NCBI RefSeq assembly: GCF_900108295.1
Contig: NZ_FNWK01000001.1
Coordinates: 1,054,001 to 1,118,000, forward strand
Length of the DNA: 64,000 nt
Reading direction: 5' to 3'
Source: Sphingopyxis sp. YR583
Lineage (GTDB): Bacteria; Pseudomonadota; Alphaproteobacteria; Sphingomonadales; Sphingomonadaceae
In this document: positions 8,098 to 19,899 of the stretch, piece by piece
Position numbering within the stretch: the first letter of the stretch is position 1
Layout: each line of letters opens with the position of its first letter
The notes under the pieces: generated by a model
What the model saw: the letters and a program-made list of their open reading frames with translations, nothing else
Database searches by the model: none
What the model was told of the DNA's origin: nothing
Program-made: the position numbers and the translations under genes

Positions 8098-9264
8098 ATG
8101 GCGCGCGTTGAACATTTGGCGCTTTTTGCGATGGCGCTGATCGCGGCCGGCGCTGCCGATGCCGCCGATTTTCCCCAGCCGCTCCCCGAAGAGGCTGTTC
8201 CAACTGTCACCGAACTGCCGGCTCGCTATCCCGATAGCTGGGTGTTCGTACACGACCTGCATTTCAACAGTCTGCCCGACGGCCGGGTAGCGATCGTTGA
8301 CGTTGCGAAAGAGAACCACAATCTCGTCGGACAGATTCCGGTCGCCCAGTTCGGCAACATCCTCCCCTCGTCGAGCCGCGGCGAGATTTATGTCGGCGAG
8401 ACATTTTACTCGCGGTTGACGCGCGGCGAGCGAACCGATGTCATAACCGTCTGGGATCCGAAGACCCTCGCGCCGAAGGACGAGATCATCCTTCCCGGCG
8501 GCAAGCGCGGCTTGTTCGTCACGCAGCGCAACAGCCTCCAGTTCACCAACGGCGAGAAATGGGCGCTCGTCTTCAACTTCACTCCCGGATCTTCTGTAAC
8601 CGTCGTCGATCTCGTTAGCCGGAAAATTCTGTCCGACGTCGACCTTCCGGGGTGCTCACTCATCTACCCGACCGGTCCCCGCGGCTTCGCCTCGCTCTGC
8701 GCCGATGGCACGATAACCAGCATCGCGCTTGATGCGGCCGGAAAACCAGGCCCCGCGGTCACGAGCGAGGCTTTTAACGATATCGATGACGATCCACTTT
8801 TCATGACCCCGGCGATGGTCGGGCGCACCGGCTGGTTCGTGAGCTTCAAGGGCAATCTGCGCGCCATCGACTTCGCGGGGGCCGCGGCAAAGGATCTGGG
8901 CGGCTTCGCAATTCCGAACCAGGCAGGTGGCGAGCCCGCATGGCGCCCCGGCGGTTGGCAGGTCATCTCGGCCGACCGGGCCGGCCTGCTTTACGTTCTC
9001 ATGAATCCGAAGGGCGGCGAAGGCTCGCACAAGGATGGCGGCACCGAAGCCTGGGTCATCGATCCGAAGGCGAAATCGCTTGTTCGCCGCATCGCGCTCA
9101 AGAACCATAGCGTGTCGATCGAGGCAACGCAGCAGGACAAGCCGCTGCTGGTCGCTTCGCGCCCGGATGGCTCGCTCGACGTCTATGATGCCGCCAGCGG
9201 CACATTCGTCCGCACGATCGTGAACGTCGCGCACGACCCGATGACGATGACGGCGGTTCGTTGA
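8098..9264 (+). CDS. aauB: TTQ amine dehydrogenase, alpha (heavy) subunit
   Basis: Heavy subunit of a periplasmic tryptophan tryptophylquinone amine dehydrogenase (MauB/AauB family), 388 residues, a seven-bladed beta-propeller that holds the TTQ-bearing light subunit. A signal peptide ends near residue 23 (GAADAADF). Family hallmarks include the N-terminal VFVHDLHF and IVDV strands, QFGNILPSSSRGEIYVGETFYSRLTRGERTDVITVWDP and the final DVYDAASGTFVR...HDP blade. AAGGGAG precedes the ATG. It heads the gene order B-E-D-A known from mau and aau loci. I favour the aromatic amine dehydrogenase branch because the light subunit matches the residue numbering of that enzyme. The reaction is RCH2NH2 to RCHO plus ammonia with electrons passed to a cytochrome or copper protein. 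Confidence 0.88.
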   Translation: MARVEHLALFAMALIAAGAADAADFPQPLPEEAVPTVTELPARYPDSWVFVHDLHFNSLPDGRVAIVDVAKENHNLVGQIPVAQFGNILPSSSRGEIYVGETFYSRLTRGERTDVITVWDPKTLAPKDEIILPGGKRGLFVTQRNSLQFTNGEKWALVFNFTPGSSVTVVDLVSRKILSDVDLPGCSLIYPTGPRGFASLCADGTITSIALDAAGKPGPAVTSEAFNDIDDDPLFMTPAMVGRTGWFVSFKGNLRAIDFAGAAAKDLGGFAIPNQAGGEPAWRPGGWQVISADRAGLLYVLMNPKGGEGSHKDGGTEAWVIDPKAKSLVRRIALKNHSVSIEATQQDKPLLVASRPDGSLDVYDAASGTFVRTIVNVAHDPMTMTAVR

Positions 9265-9782
9265 TGTCCGCGGTTTTCCCAGTTCTCGCGCTGTTCCTCG
9301 CGGCGATGCTCGCGACCTCGGCGGTGCATAAGCTCGCGCAGCGCACAAGGCTGACGCAGGCAACCGCCAGCCTGTTGCGGCTGAACCCGGTCGTCGCGAT
9401 GCCGGTGACGATGGCGGCGGCCGCAATCGAGGCGGCGGCAGCGTTGGCGCTGTGCTTCCCCGCATCGCGCACTGGCGGTGCGCTGCTCGGCGCACTCTTG
9501 TGGGCGCTCTATGCGATGGCCCTGTCTGCGGCACGGCGGCGGGGTGACGCGATGATCGACTGCGGCTGCGATTTCGGCAAGCCGCGGCACGGGATCGGCC
9601 GCTTCGCCATCGGCCGGGCTGGCGCACTCGCCGCGGCCGCACTTGCCCTCGCCTTCTCACCTACAATTGGCGGCGGCGTCGATATCCAGTCGATCCTCGC
9701 CGCTCTCGCCTTTGTCGCACTGCTCTTCGCCGCGGGCGAAATTGCCAATCTTCCTTCCACTCGCAGGAGTGTCGCCCGATGA
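9264..9782 (+). CDS. mauE: MauE-like membrane protein for light-subunit maturation
   Basis: Integral membrane protein of the MauE (methylamine utilisation) family, 172 residues with about four hydrophobic helices (near 1-20, 45-70, 75-90, 115-160). MauE is needed with MauD for correct disulfide formation and stability of the cysteine-rich light subunit in the periplasm. A cysteine pair CGCDFGKPRHGIGRF sits in a loop before the last helices. Start ATG at 9264 shares one base with the heavy-subunit stop (TGATG), showing translational coupling, and its own stop overlaps the next gene by four bases. Confidence 0.85.
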   Translation: MSAVFPVLALFLAAMLATSAVHKLAQRTRLTQATASLLRLNPVVAMPVTMAAAAIEAAAALALCFPASRTGGALLGALLWALYAMALSAARRRGDAMIDCGCDFGKPRHGIGRFAIGRAGALAAAALALAFSPTIGGGVDIQSILAALAFVALLFAAGEIANLPSTRRSVAR

Positions 9783-10369
9783 CCGGATTTTTTCTCACCT
9801 CGCAAATCCTGCTGTGGATCGCCATTGCGGTGCTCTGCGTCCTTGTCGCGGCGCTCGCGCGGCAGGTCGGCGTCCTGCACGAGCGCATCGCGCCGGCCGG
9901 CGCGCTCACCTTGCATCAAAGGGTCATTGTCGGGGACAAGGCGCCCGAACTGACGCTACGGTCGCTCGAGGGCAAGGAGGTCGCGATCGGCGGCAAACGA
10001 CAGCGCCGCGGCCAGCTCATCTTCTTTCTCTCGCCCGACTGTCCGGTGTGCAAAACGCTTCTCCCCGTGGTCCGGTCAGCAAGCGCCGCTGAGCGCTCAT
10101 GGCTCGATGTCGTGCTCGCGAGCGACGGCGATACGGCGGCGCACCGCCGGCTGGTGATGTCCGAGGGTCTGGCAGGCTTCGACTATGTGCTGTCCGAGGA
10201 CCTGGGCCGGTCGCTCGGCGTCTCGAAGCTCCCCTATGCGGTGCTGATCGACGAGGCAGGCAACATCGCCTCGCTCGGCCTCGTCAACAATCGCGAGCAT
10301 CTCGAAAGCCTGTTCGAGGCCAAGGAACGCCGCGTAGCTTCGATTCAGGATTATCTCGCGCGCGGCTGA
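9779..10369 (+). CDS. mauD: MauD-like thioredoxin-fold maturation protein
   Basis: 196-residue protein with one N-terminal membrane anchor (about 5-28) and a periplasmic thioredoxin-like domain with redox motif CPVC (SPDCPVCKTLLP, near residues 84-93), as expected for MauD. It is thought to guide disulfide pairing in the light subunit, which here has 14 cysteines. The start overlaps mauE by ATGA. The light-subunit gene follows 30 bases later. Confidence 0.87.
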   Translation: MTGFFLTSQILLWIAIAVLCVLVAALARQVGVLHERIAPAGALTLHQRVIVGDKAPELTLRSLEGKEVAIGGKRQRRGQLIFFLSPDCPVCKTLLPVVRSASAAERSWLDVVLASDGDTAAHRRLVMSEGLAGFDYVLSEDLGRSLGVSKLPYAVLIDEAGNIASLGLVNNREHLESLFEAKERRVASIQDYLARG

Positions 10370-10399
10370 ACGCCCGAAAAACACCATGAAAGGGACGAT

Positions 10400-10954
10400 A
10401 TGTCGGGTCTCGACAAATTTTCGGAGAAGCTGACACGACAGGTCGCGCGCGCGACCTCGCGGAGAAGCTTGCTGACCTTGATCGGCGGCGCGATCACCGG
10501 CGCCGCGGCTTTTCCCGTGCTGCCGGTATCGCGGGCACAAGCGCAGACCCATGGTCATGGCGGCGACAAGGTCGCGCCGCAGACGACCGGCAATCCGCAG
10601 GACCCCGGCGACCAGACGCAATGCGACTATTGGCGCTATTGCGCGATCGACGGATTCCTCTGCAGCTGCTGCGGCGGCACGGCAAGCAGCTGTCCGCCGG
10701 GCACCGAGATGTCGCCGATCACCTGGATCGGGACCTGCCTTAACCCCGCCGACAATCGCTCCTATATCGTCAGCTACAACGACTGCTGCGGCAAATCATC
10801 CTGCGGACGCTGCCTCTGCAACCGCAACGAACGCGACCGGCCGATGGTCCGCCCGCAGGCGAACAACGACATCAACTGGTGCCTCGGAACGTCGAGCTCG
10901 GTCTACAATTGCTCGACCGCGGTGATCCTCGGCGTCGCGCTGGAGCAGCAATGA
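10400..10954 (+). CDS. aauA: TTQ amine dehydrogenase, beta (light) subunit
   Basis: Catalytic light subunit, 184 residues. A twin-arginine leader (SRRSLLTLIGG, 20-30) is followed by a very cysteine-rich mature domain starting CDYWRYC at 75-81. The two tryptophans that form TTQ are W109 (SPITWIGTC) and W160 (NDINWC), and the probable catalytic base is D128 (SYND). As I recall, these three positions carry the same numbers in Alcaligenes faecalis aromatic amine dehydrogenase, a strong pointer to that branch rather than methylamine dehydrogenase. Fourteen cysteines are visible; methylamine dehydrogenase has twelve in six disulfides, so C91 and C135 may be an extra pair. Position 172 is Ser. No mauG or mauF homologue is in the window, so TTQ formation must use another factor. 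Confidence 0.92.
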   Translation: MSGLDKFSEKLTRQVARATSRRSLLTLIGGAITGAAAFPVLPVSRAQAQTHGHGGDKVAPQTTGNPQDPGDQTQCDYWRYCAIDGFLCSCCGGTASSCPPGTEMSPITWIGTCLNPADNRSYIVSYNDCCGKSSCGRCLCNRNERDRPMVRPQANNDINWCLGTSSSVYNCSTAVILGVALEQQ

Positions 10955-11394
10955 TGCGGCGGCTGGCGATGCTGCTCGGTCTCGCAGCCCTCGGGGCGCA
11001 GGCACCGGCAACCGCGCAGGACGGCGCGACGATCTACAAGCGCTGCGCCGCTTGCCACCTCGCCGATGGTGCGGGTGTTCCCGGCGCCTTTCCACCGCTG
11101 AAAGCCGATGTCCGCGCGCTCGCAGCGACCGCCGCCGGTCGGCGCTATCTTGCCCTCGTCGTGATCCGCGGCGTGTCGGGACCGATCACGGTCGCCGGAA
11201 AAGTCTATCGCGGGACGATGCCCGCGCAGGCGGGTCTCAACGACACGCAGGTAGCTGCGGTGCTCAACCACGTCGTGCGCGGGTCGAACGCAAAGGCGTT
11301 CACGGCGAAGGAAATCGCGGGATATCGCGTCGGCGGCGCATCGCTTTCGCCCGCGGCAGTCGCCAAGCTGCAACCGGGTGCCGCCGGCAAATGA
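10951..11394 (+). CDS. Small periplasmic c-type cytochrome
   Basis: Monohaem class I cytochrome c of 147 residues. Signal peptide to about residue 23 (ATAQ), haem motif CAACH near 33-37 (IYKRCAACHLADGAGVPGAFPPL), and a Met in the YRGTMPAQAGLND segment as the likely distal haem ligand. Start ATGATG at 10951 overlaps the light-subunit stop; GGAG is five bases upstream. Position directly after the light subunit suggests it accepts electrons from the TTQ enzyme or passes them to a terminal oxidase. No amicyanin or azurin gene is nearby. Confidence 0.85.
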   Translation: MMRRLAMLLGLAALGAQAPATAQDGATIYKRCAACHLADGAGVPGAFPPLKADVRALAATAAGRRYLALVVIRGVSGPITVAGKVYRGTMPAQAGLNDTQVAAVLNHVVRGSNAKAFTAKEIAGYRVGGASLSPAAVAKLQPGAAGK

Positions 11395-11849
11395 AATGGC
11401 TTGCCGCCCCTGCGCTGATACTGGCGACCGGGGTGGCCACGGTCCCATCCGAGGGCAGCCAATCCGAGCCGATAGCGGGCGTCGCCAACCCGGCGCGCGC
11501 GCGGCAGAACTGGATCTTGTCGTGCCAGGGCTGCCACCGCGCCGACGCGACCGGCTCCTCCACGACGACGCCGACGATGGCCGGATATGTCGCGCGGTTC
11601 CTCCAGGTGCCGGGGGGCCGCGAGTATCTGGTGCGTGTTCCGGGCGTCGCCACCGCCGCTCTGTCCGACGCCGATCTTGCCGAGGTGATCAACTGGTCGC
11701 TCGTCCGGTTCGACCCCACGAATATTCCGCCCGACTTCACACCCTATTCGGCCGCCGAGGTCGGGAGGCTGCGCCTGAAGCCGCTGCGCGCGGAAGCGGC
11801 CACAGTCCGCGCGAACATGGTCGCGCGCATGTCGGAGAAACAGCACTAA
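11391..11849 (+). CDS. Second small c-type cytochrome
   Basis: 152-residue periplasmic protein with a signal peptide (MKWLAAPALILATGVATV) and one haem motif CQGCH near residues 45-49. The sixth ligand is less clear; TPTMAGY after the motif and ARMSEKQH at the C-terminus offer Met candidates. It starts by ATGA overlap with the preceding cytochrome gene, so both are made together with the amine dehydrogenase. It is only distantly similar to the first cytochrome. Two haem proteins in series suggest a dedicated electron relay, but the order is not known. Confidence 0.8.
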   Translation: MKWLAAPALILATGVATVPSEGSQSEPIAGVANPARARQNWILSCQGCHRADATGSSTTTPTMAGYVARFLQVPGGREYLVRVPGVATAALSDADLAEVINWSLVRFDPTNIPPDFTPYSAAEVGRLRLKPLRAEAATVRANMVARMSEKQH

Positions 11850-11877
11850 TAATAGTGGGAACAGGGGAGTATATCGA

Positions 11878-14106
<2,229 letters not shown>

Positions 14107-14118
14107 TCGGAGAGAGAG

Positions 14119-15528
14119 ATGCCTGATTACAAGATGCTGATCGGCGGCCATCTGGTTGACGGCGACCACGCGATGGACGTGATCAACCCCGCAACCGAGG
14201 AGGTGTTCGCCACCGTCGCACGCGCCTCCGAGCGGCAGGCGGGCGAAGCGATCGAGGCGGCGGAGATCGCCTTCCCTTCCTGGGCCGAGGTCCCGATGGC
14301 AGAGCGGCAAGCTCACGTCATTCGACTGGCCGACGCTATCGTGACCAACGCCGAGAAGCTGGCGCGCGCGCTCACACAGGAACAAGGCAAGCCGCTCGCC
14401 GAAGCTCAGGGCGAGATCGCGTGGGCAGAAGGCTATCTTCGCCATTATGCGACGCTCGAGATCGCCGAGCGCACGATCCAGGACGACGCGAGCGGACTGA
14501 TCCGGGTGCGCCGCAAGCCGCTCGGCGTCGTCGCCGGCATCATTGCCTGGAATTTTCCGTTGCTGATGGCCTGCTGGAAAATTGGACCGGCGGTGATCGC
14601 GGGCAATACGATCGTCCTGAAGCCCGCGCCGACGACGCCGGTCACGGCGCTGATGCTCGGCGAACTCTGCCGCGACATCTTTCCGGCTGGGGTGGTCAAC
14701 ATCATCGCCGACGACAATGATCTTGGCGGATTTCTCACCGCAGACTCACGCATCGCCAAGATCGGCTTCACCGGTTCGACCGCGACCGGCAAGAAAATCA
14801 TGGCGAACGCCGCCTCCGGGCTCAAGCGGCTGACCCTCGAACTCGGTGGCAACGACCCGGGGATTGTCCTCGACGATGTCGATGTACGCGAGACCGCGCA
14901 GAACATCTTCAATGCCGCCTTTCTGAACTGCGGACAGGTCTGCCTCGCGATCAAGCGCGCCTATGTCCACGACAGCATTTACGATGCGATGTGCGATGAA
15001 CTCGCGCGCCTCGCGGAAGCTGCGGTGGTGGACGACGGACTGGCACAGGGCGCGCAGATCGGGCCGATCCAGAACAAGGCGCAATATGAGAAGGTCAAGG
15101 CCTTTCTCGAGCGCGCGCGCGCGGACGGAACGGTGGTGGCCGGCGGCGAGGTCATGGTCCGCGCCGGATACTTCCTGCGCCCGACGATCGTTCGCGATGT
15201 CACCGATGGCGACCAGATCGTCGACGAGGAACAATTCGGTCCGATCCTCCCCGTCATCCGTTATTCGGACATCGACGATGTCGTCGCACGCGCCAATGCG
15301 TCCCCTTACGGTCTCGGCGCCTCGGTGTGGTCGCGCGACGTCGATCGCGCACTTGCGGTTGCCGACCGGATCGAAAGCGGTTCGGTCTGGGTCAACCAGC
15401 ACATCGCCATCGGGCCGCATATCCCGATGGCCGGGGTCAAGTCGTCAGGCCTCGGCGTCGAGCAGTCCGAGGAGGGACTTGCCGAATATACGCAATTGTC
15501 CGTGATCAACGTGGCGCGCGGAGGCTGA
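14119..15528 (+). CDS. NAD(P)-dependent aldehyde dehydrogenase
   Basis: 469-residue aldehyde dehydrogenase of the ALDH superfamily. The Rossmann GFTGSTATGKKI is near 214-225, catalytic Glu in LELGGNDPGIVL near 247, catalytic Cys in NCGQVCLAIKR near 275-280 and the PFGLGASVWS-type motif near 396-404. No signal peptide, so cytoplasmic. It sits between the TonB receptor and the acyl-CoA ligase with gaps of 12 and 3 bases. In the operon logic it oxidises the aldehyde made by the amine dehydrogenase to the carboxylic acid, which implies the aldehyde crosses the inner membrane. Confidence 0.92.
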   Translation: MPDYKMLIGGHLVDGDHAMDVINPATEEVFATVARASERQAGEAIEAAEIAFPSWAEVPMAERQAHVIRLADAIVTNAEKLARALTQEQGKPLAEAQGEIAWAEGYLRHYATLEIAERTIQDDASGLIRVRRKPLGVVAGIIAWNFPLLMACWKIGPAVIAGNTIVLKPAPTTPVTALMLGELCRDIFPAGVVNIIADDNDLGGFLTADSRIAKIGFTGSTATGKKIMANAASGLKRLTLELGGNDPGIVLDDVDVRETAQNIFNAAFLNCGQVCLAIKRAYVHDSIYDAMCDELARLAEAAVVDDGLAQGAQIGPIQNKAQYEKVKAFLERARADGTVVAGGEVMVRAGYFLRPTIVRDVTDGDQIVDEEQFGPILPVIRYSDIDDVVARANASPYGLGASVWSRDVDRALAVADRIESGSVWVNQHIAIGPHIPMAGVKSSGLGVEQSEEGLAEYTQLSVINVARGG

Positions 15529-15531
15529 TGC

Positions 15532-17211
15532 GTGACGAAGGTTTGTAACAGCAAGAACATGACCGACAGTTTCGTGCGCGGGGTGGAAGACCCCGACCTC
15601 CTCGAATTGACGATCGGCGACTGTTTCGATGCCAGCGTTGCTCGCCAGCCCGAAGGCGAAGCGCTTGTCGTCAGGCACCAGAATGTCCGCTGGACCTGGC
15701 GCGAGCTCAAGGCACAGGTCGACGCGGTTGCCGCCGGCCTGCTCGAACGCGGCCTGAAGCCCGGCGACCGGGTCGGCATATGGGCGCCGAATTGCGCCGA
15801 GTGGGTGATCGTCCAGTTCGCGACCGCGAAGGCGGGCCTCATCCTCGTCAATATCAATCCGGCCTACCGTGTGGCCGAACTCGACTATGCGCTCAACAAG
15901 GTGGGTTGCGCGGCGCTGATCCTCGCCCCCTCGCACAAGAGCAGCGACTATGTCGCGATGCTACGCGAACTTGCGCCCGAGCTCGTCACCGCCATGCCAG
16001 GCATGCTTCGTGCCCAGCGGCTCCCCGATCTCCGTCTCGTCGCGGTGCTTGGCGAAGGCGAATATGCGGGATGCCTCGCCTTCTCGTCGCTCAAAAGCGA
16101 CAACGTCGGGATTCTCGACGATATTCGCCTCGACCCCGCGATGCCGGTCAACATCCAGTTTACCAGCGGCACCACGGGCTTCCCGAAGGGTGCAACGCTG
16201 TCGCACCGCAATATCCTCAACAACGGCGCTTTCGTCGGCGCGCGGATCGGGCTCACCTCAAATGACCGCATCTGTATCCCGGTGCCGCTCTACCATTGCT
16301 TTGGAATGGTGATGGGCAATCTTGCCTGCGTGGTCCACGGCGCGGCGATGGTCTATCCCGCCGAAGCTTTCGATCCCGAGGCCGTGCTTGCGACCATCGA
16401 GACCGAGCACTGCACCGCGCTCTACGGGGTGCCGACGATGTTCATCGCGGCGCTCCAGCATCCCGATTTCGACCAGTTCGACCTGTCGTCGTTGCGTACC
16501 GGCATCATGGCGGGGTCGCCCTGCCCGATGGCCGTGATGCGTGAGGTCATCGATCGCATGCATATGAACGAGGTGACGATCGCCTATGGCATGACCGAGA
16601 CGAGCCCGGTGAGTTTCCAGAGCGACACCGATGATCCGCTCGATCTGCGCGTCTCGACCGTCGGCCGCGTCCAGCCGCACCTCGAGGTCAAGCTCGTCGA
16701 TCTCGGCGGCAATATCGTCCCGCGCGGCGCGACCGGCGAGCTGTGCACGCGCGGTTACTCGGTGATGCTCGGTTATTGGGACGACAAGGATCGGACGGCC
16801 GAAGCCATCGACGAGGATGGCTGGATGCACACCGGCGACCTCGCGACCATCGACGAGGCTGGCTACTGCCGGATCGTCGGCAGAATCAAGGACATGGTCA
16901 TCCGCGGCGGAGAGAATATCTACCCGCGCGAAATCGAGGAGTTTTTGCTCACCCACCCCGATATCGTGGATGTCCAGGGAGTTGGCATTCCCGACGAAAA
17001 ATATGGCGAGGAGATGTGCGTCTGGATCGTCCAGCGCGCCGGCGCGCGCCTTAACGAAGACGCTGTTCGCATGCACTGCCGCGGCCGCATCGCGCACTTC
17101 AAAATCCCGCGCCATATCCTCTTTGTCGACGAGTTCCCGATGACCGTCACCGGCAAGGTCCAGAAGTTCGCGATGCGCGAGCAAACGGTCCGAATTCTCA
17201 AACAGCGATAA
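15532..17211 (+). CDS. AMP-forming acyl-CoA ligase
   Basis: 559-residue adenylate-forming ligase similar to medium-chain or aryl acyl-CoA synthetases. Motifs: [19 protein letters not shown] near 206-224, [64 protein letters not shown] and the C-terminal TGKVQKF lysine. The GTG at 15532 is taken as start because GGAGG lies seven bases upstream; an ATG nine codons later is the alternative. Last gene of the amine operon; it should activate the acid from the aldehyde dehydrogenase (for example an arylacetate) to the CoA ester, an inference from order alone. Confidence 0.9.
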   Translation: MTKVCNSKNMTDSFVRGVEDPDLLELTIGDCFDASVARQPEGEALVVRHQNVRWTWRELKAQVDAVAAGLLERGLKPGDRVGIWAPNCAEWVIVQFATAKAGLILVNINPAYRVAELDYALNKVGCAALILAPSHKSSDYVAMLRELAPELVTAMPGMLRAQRLPDLRLVAVLGEGEYAGCLAFSSLKSDNVGILDDIRLDPAMPVNIQFTSGTTGFPKGATLSHRNILNNGAFVGARIGLTSNDRICIPVPLYHCFGMVMGNLACVVHGAAMVYPAEAFDPEAVLATIETEHCTALYGVPTMFIAALQHPDFDQFDLSSLRTGIMAGSPCPMAVMREVIDRMHMNEVTIAYGMTETSPVSFQSDTDDPLDLRVSTVGRVQPHLEVKLVDLGGNIVPRGATGELCTRGYSVMLGYWDDKDRTAEAIDEDGWMHTGDLATIDEAGYCRIVGRIKDMVIRGGENIYPREIEEFLLTHPDIVDVQGVGIPDEKYGEEMCVWIVQRAGARLNEDAVRMHCRGRIAHFKIPRHILFVDEFPMTVTGKVQKFAMREQTVRILKQR

Positions 17212-17643
17212 TTTCAGGAAGCGCCACGCGCGGGAACGACGAAATGGCCGGTTGGGGACTAGCGGCCCTCCCGCCGGATTCGAAACGAGCGGACATCTGT
17301 TGCAGGCAAAGCGCTTCGGCGCGCACGCTGCGCCTCTTTCCGTCCTGATTGTCGGCGACGGCGCTATTGGATAATTCCGAACCGCGGCCGCGCGGCGCGT
17401 CTTGCCGAGTCTGGCACCTTCGAATTCCGAAAACACGCATATCGACGATGATCCTGCCCGCGCACGCCACCGATGCGCGACTGGCGTCCGGAGAAAATAA
17501 CAACGAAACCCTAGTCTCCGCGATAGCCGTCCGCGGTATCCGGGTGCGCTGCCATGCAGACCATTTTTCGCCTGACTTTCAGGGAATGCCCATGCGCTTG
17601 TCATCCGCGGGTCCGACCGTCGTCGCCCTGCGCGGATTGCTGT
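17212..17643. other. Intergenic stretch after the amine operon
   Basis: About 430 bases without a gene I can support on either strand: open frames here are short, lack ribosome sites and match no family. No convincing terminator after the ligase stop. The right end leads into the duplicated regulatory element. Confidence 0.5.
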
Positions 17644-17706
17644 CTTGACACTTTTTAGAAGTCGAGAGAAAAGACTTTCTAGAATTAATGATAAAAGTCG
17701 ACCCGA
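17644..17706 (+). promoter_or_regulatory. Duplicated 63-bp regulatory element, copy 1
   Basis: The first 31 bases (17644-17674), starting CTTGACACTTTTTAGAAG, are identical to 26717-26747. Homology then continues with mismatches through TTT-TAGA, ATT and AAAAGT-GA--CGA up to 17706. Inside is a 13-bp near-palindrome ACTTTTTAGAAGT and a direct repeat of the TAGA box 24 bases apart (CTTTTTAGA / CTTTCTAGA). It ends 36 bases before the S9 peptidase ATG; copy 2 ends 37 bases before the small ORF at 26817. The same distance and sequence imply one regulator, most simply the TetR protein beside copy 2. Confidence 0.65.
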
Positions 17707-17742
17707 CCGGTCGTCCAACCATTCACTGGAGGAAATTTTGCG

Positions 17743-19758
17743 ATGACCCAAAGCGGGGATCAAGGCAGGGAGCGGGAGGCACTGGGCTGGCTCGAGGAGG
17801 ACAGCGATCCGGCGACGATCGCCTGGCAAGAGCAGGCGAACGCCCTGACGGTCGACGAACTTGCGGCCTCCCCTAACGCTGCAGCGGTAACCGAGGTCGT
17901 AAGGAACACGTTCGTCGATCTCTTCACGACGACCGCGCCGGAGCGCTTCGGCGACATATGGTTTCGGAAGGTCCAGCCTGCCGGACAGGGCAATGTCGTC
18001 CTGACAGCTTCGTCCGAGCCTACAGGGCAAGGCCGGCTGCTCGTCGACCCCGGTTTGGACGGCCCGAACGCAAATCTCGCAGTTTGCCTTCCCTCGCCCG
18101 ACGGCATGATGGTGCTCGTCGGCATCGATGTCGATGGCGACCTGCGCTGCCGGCTGGTGAAAGTGGCTGATGGAACAATAATAAGGACGTTCGAGAATAT
18201 CACTCAGGCAGGCCTTTGCGCCTGGGCGCCTGACAACGACGGTTTCTTCTACCAGGCACTGGGGATCACGACGATCGAGGGGCAAATGGTTCCTCAAATG
18301 CAGGTCTGGTGGCAGCCGCTGACCGGCGAAGCCGAGCAGCAGGCGGTCGACCTCAACATGCCCTTCGCCTGGCCAATGACTGCACGAGAGAGCCGCTGGC
18401 TGGCGATCACCGGTCCGCAGACCGGACCCCGGCCGCAATGGATCAAGCGGCATGGCGACAGTGATTGGACGCGTTTCCTGCCTGATGCCTCGGCGATGTA
18501 CCGCGGCGCCTTCATCGGCGACGAATATTGGGCGATCACCGACGATACCTCAGGATGGTGCCGCCTCGTAGCAATCCCGTTGGCGAGCGCGGACGACCGG
18601 TCAACGTGGCGCGAGATCCTTGCGGATCACGAGGAATGCAAGCTCTTGTCGATCACCCGCTGCGGCGACTATGTCGCGCTTGCGACCATTGAGGGTGGCG
18701 CGATGCGGCTCAAGTCGCTGGACATCAAGGGCAACTATCTGGGCGCCGTCCCGTTGCCCGAGGGCGGCGCATTCGGGGTGATGCCTCTTGGCTATATCGG
18801 CGCGAATATGTTCAATATTGTCGGGGCGGACGGTAATGGCTGCACCTTCGTCCACAGCACTCTCGACAGCGGTCCCAGCGTCTATCGCGCCGACCTCGCG
18901 TCGCTTTCGCTCGAACAGCTCGAGCCACCGGCAAATCGGCTTGCCGATCGCGAGGTGCGGTCTTTCGTCGTCGAAGGCCCGCACGGTCCGGTGACCTATT
19001 GGGTGATGCGCAAGGCCTCGGTTCCACTCGACGGCTCGGCCGCCGCTATCGTGACCGGCTACGGCGGTTTTAACATGCCCGAGCTGCCGCATTATATCCC
19101 CATGGCGGCGGCCTGGACAGAGCTGGGCGGCATCTGGGTCCACTGCCAGCTCCGCGGCGGCGGCGAACGTGACACCGAGTTCTGGCATGCCGGACGCATG
19201 CATCGCAAGCAGGGAACATTCGACGACTTCTACGCGGTGCTTGCCGACATCCACGCCCGCGGGATCACCACGCCCGAACGAACCGGTATCTGGGGTACGT
19301 CGAATGGCGGGCTTCTGGTGAACGTCGCGGTGACCCAGCGGCCCGAACTGATTGGCGCGGCCGTGGCGCAAGTGCCGGTCAGCGACCTCATGGCATTGGG
19401 CCGTGACCCCGTGTCGCTCAACATCGTCAAGGCAGATTATGGCGACCCCGATGTTCCCGCCGACGTGGCGGCGATGCGCGCCTATTCGCCCATTCAAAAC
19501 ATACGCGCCGGCGTCCGCTATCCTGCCCTGCTCTGCGATGCCGGCGCTCACGATCCGATCACGCCGCCTTGGCACAGCCGGAAAATGGTGGCGGCCATCG
19601 AAGCCGCCAGCGTGTCGGGACGCCGGGTACGGCTCCGGGTTCGTGATGGTGCAGGCCATAACCAGATGACGGCGGAACGCTTCATGCAGCGGGATATCGA
19701 TGAGCTGATCTTCTTTTGTGACGAACTCGGCATGAAGCTGGGCCAGCCATCGGATTAG
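17743..19758 (+). CDS. Prolyl oligopeptidase-family serine peptidase (S9)
   Basis: 671-residue S9 peptidase without a signal peptide, hence probably cytoplasmic. N-terminal half is a beta-propeller; C-terminal alpha/beta-hydrolase domain carries GTSNGGL with Ser520, the Asp loop CDAGAHDPITPP and the His segment GAGHNQM, plus the oxyanion region VTGYGGFNMP and QLRGGGERDTEFWHAGR typical of prolyl oligopeptidase. GGAGGAAAT precedes the ATG. Expected to cut short, often proline-containing, peptides. It is preceded by the duplicated regulatory element shared with the peptide-uptake operon at 26.8-35.5 kb, so both likely serve one substrate. Confidence 0.9.
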   Translation: MTQSGDQGREREALGWLEEDSDPATIAWQEQANALTVDELAASPNAAAVTEVVRNTFVDLFTTTAPERFGDIWFRKVQPAGQGNVVLTASSEPTGQGRLLVDPGLDGPNANLAVCLPSPDGMMVLVGIDVDGDLRCRLVKVADGTIIRTFENITQAGLCAWAPDNDGFFYQALGITTIEGQMVPQMQVWWQPLTGEAEQQAVDLNMPFAWPMTARESRWLAITGPQTGPRPQWIKRHGDSDWTRFLPDASAMYRGAFIGDEYWAITDDTSGWCRLVAIPLASADDRSTWREILADHEECKLLSITRCGDYVALATIEGGAMRLKSLDIKGNYLGAVPLPEGGAFGVMPLGYIGANMFNIVGADGNGCTFVHSTLDSGPSVYRADLASLSLEQLEPPANRLADREVRSFVVEGPHGPVTYWVMRKASVPLDGSAAAIVTGYGGFNMPELPHYIPMAAAWTELGGIWVHCQLRGGGERDTEFWHAGRMHRKQGTFDDFYAVLADIHARGITTPERTGIWGTSNGGLLVNVAVTQRPELIGAAVAQVPVSDLMALGRDPVSLNIVKADYGDPDVPADVAAMRAYSPIQNIRAGVRYPALLCDAGAHDPITPPWHSRKMVAAIEAASVSGRRVRLRVRDGAGHNQMTAERFMQRDIDELIFFCDELGMKLGQPSD

Positions 19759-19899
19759 CATTCGATGCAGCAGGCATCGCGATCACCGCCTGTCCCGGTC
19801 GACCGGAAGATTTGGCTTCGGCTGGCGCTTGCCCTCGGCGCCGGCTCCCGACGGGCTCGGCCAGTCTGTATTTTGTGTAAAGCCACCGAATGCCGCGGG

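Noticed and set aside
17645..17680. TTGACA in the duplicated element as a housekeeping -35 box
   Set aside because: No acceptable -10 occurs 16-18 bases downstream in either copy, so the conserved stretch is better read as an operator.
16258..18453. 731-codon minus-strand frame spanning the CoA ligase, the intergenic region and the S9 gene
   Set aside because: It crosses two good genes and the duplicated regulatory element; no domain and low plausibility.
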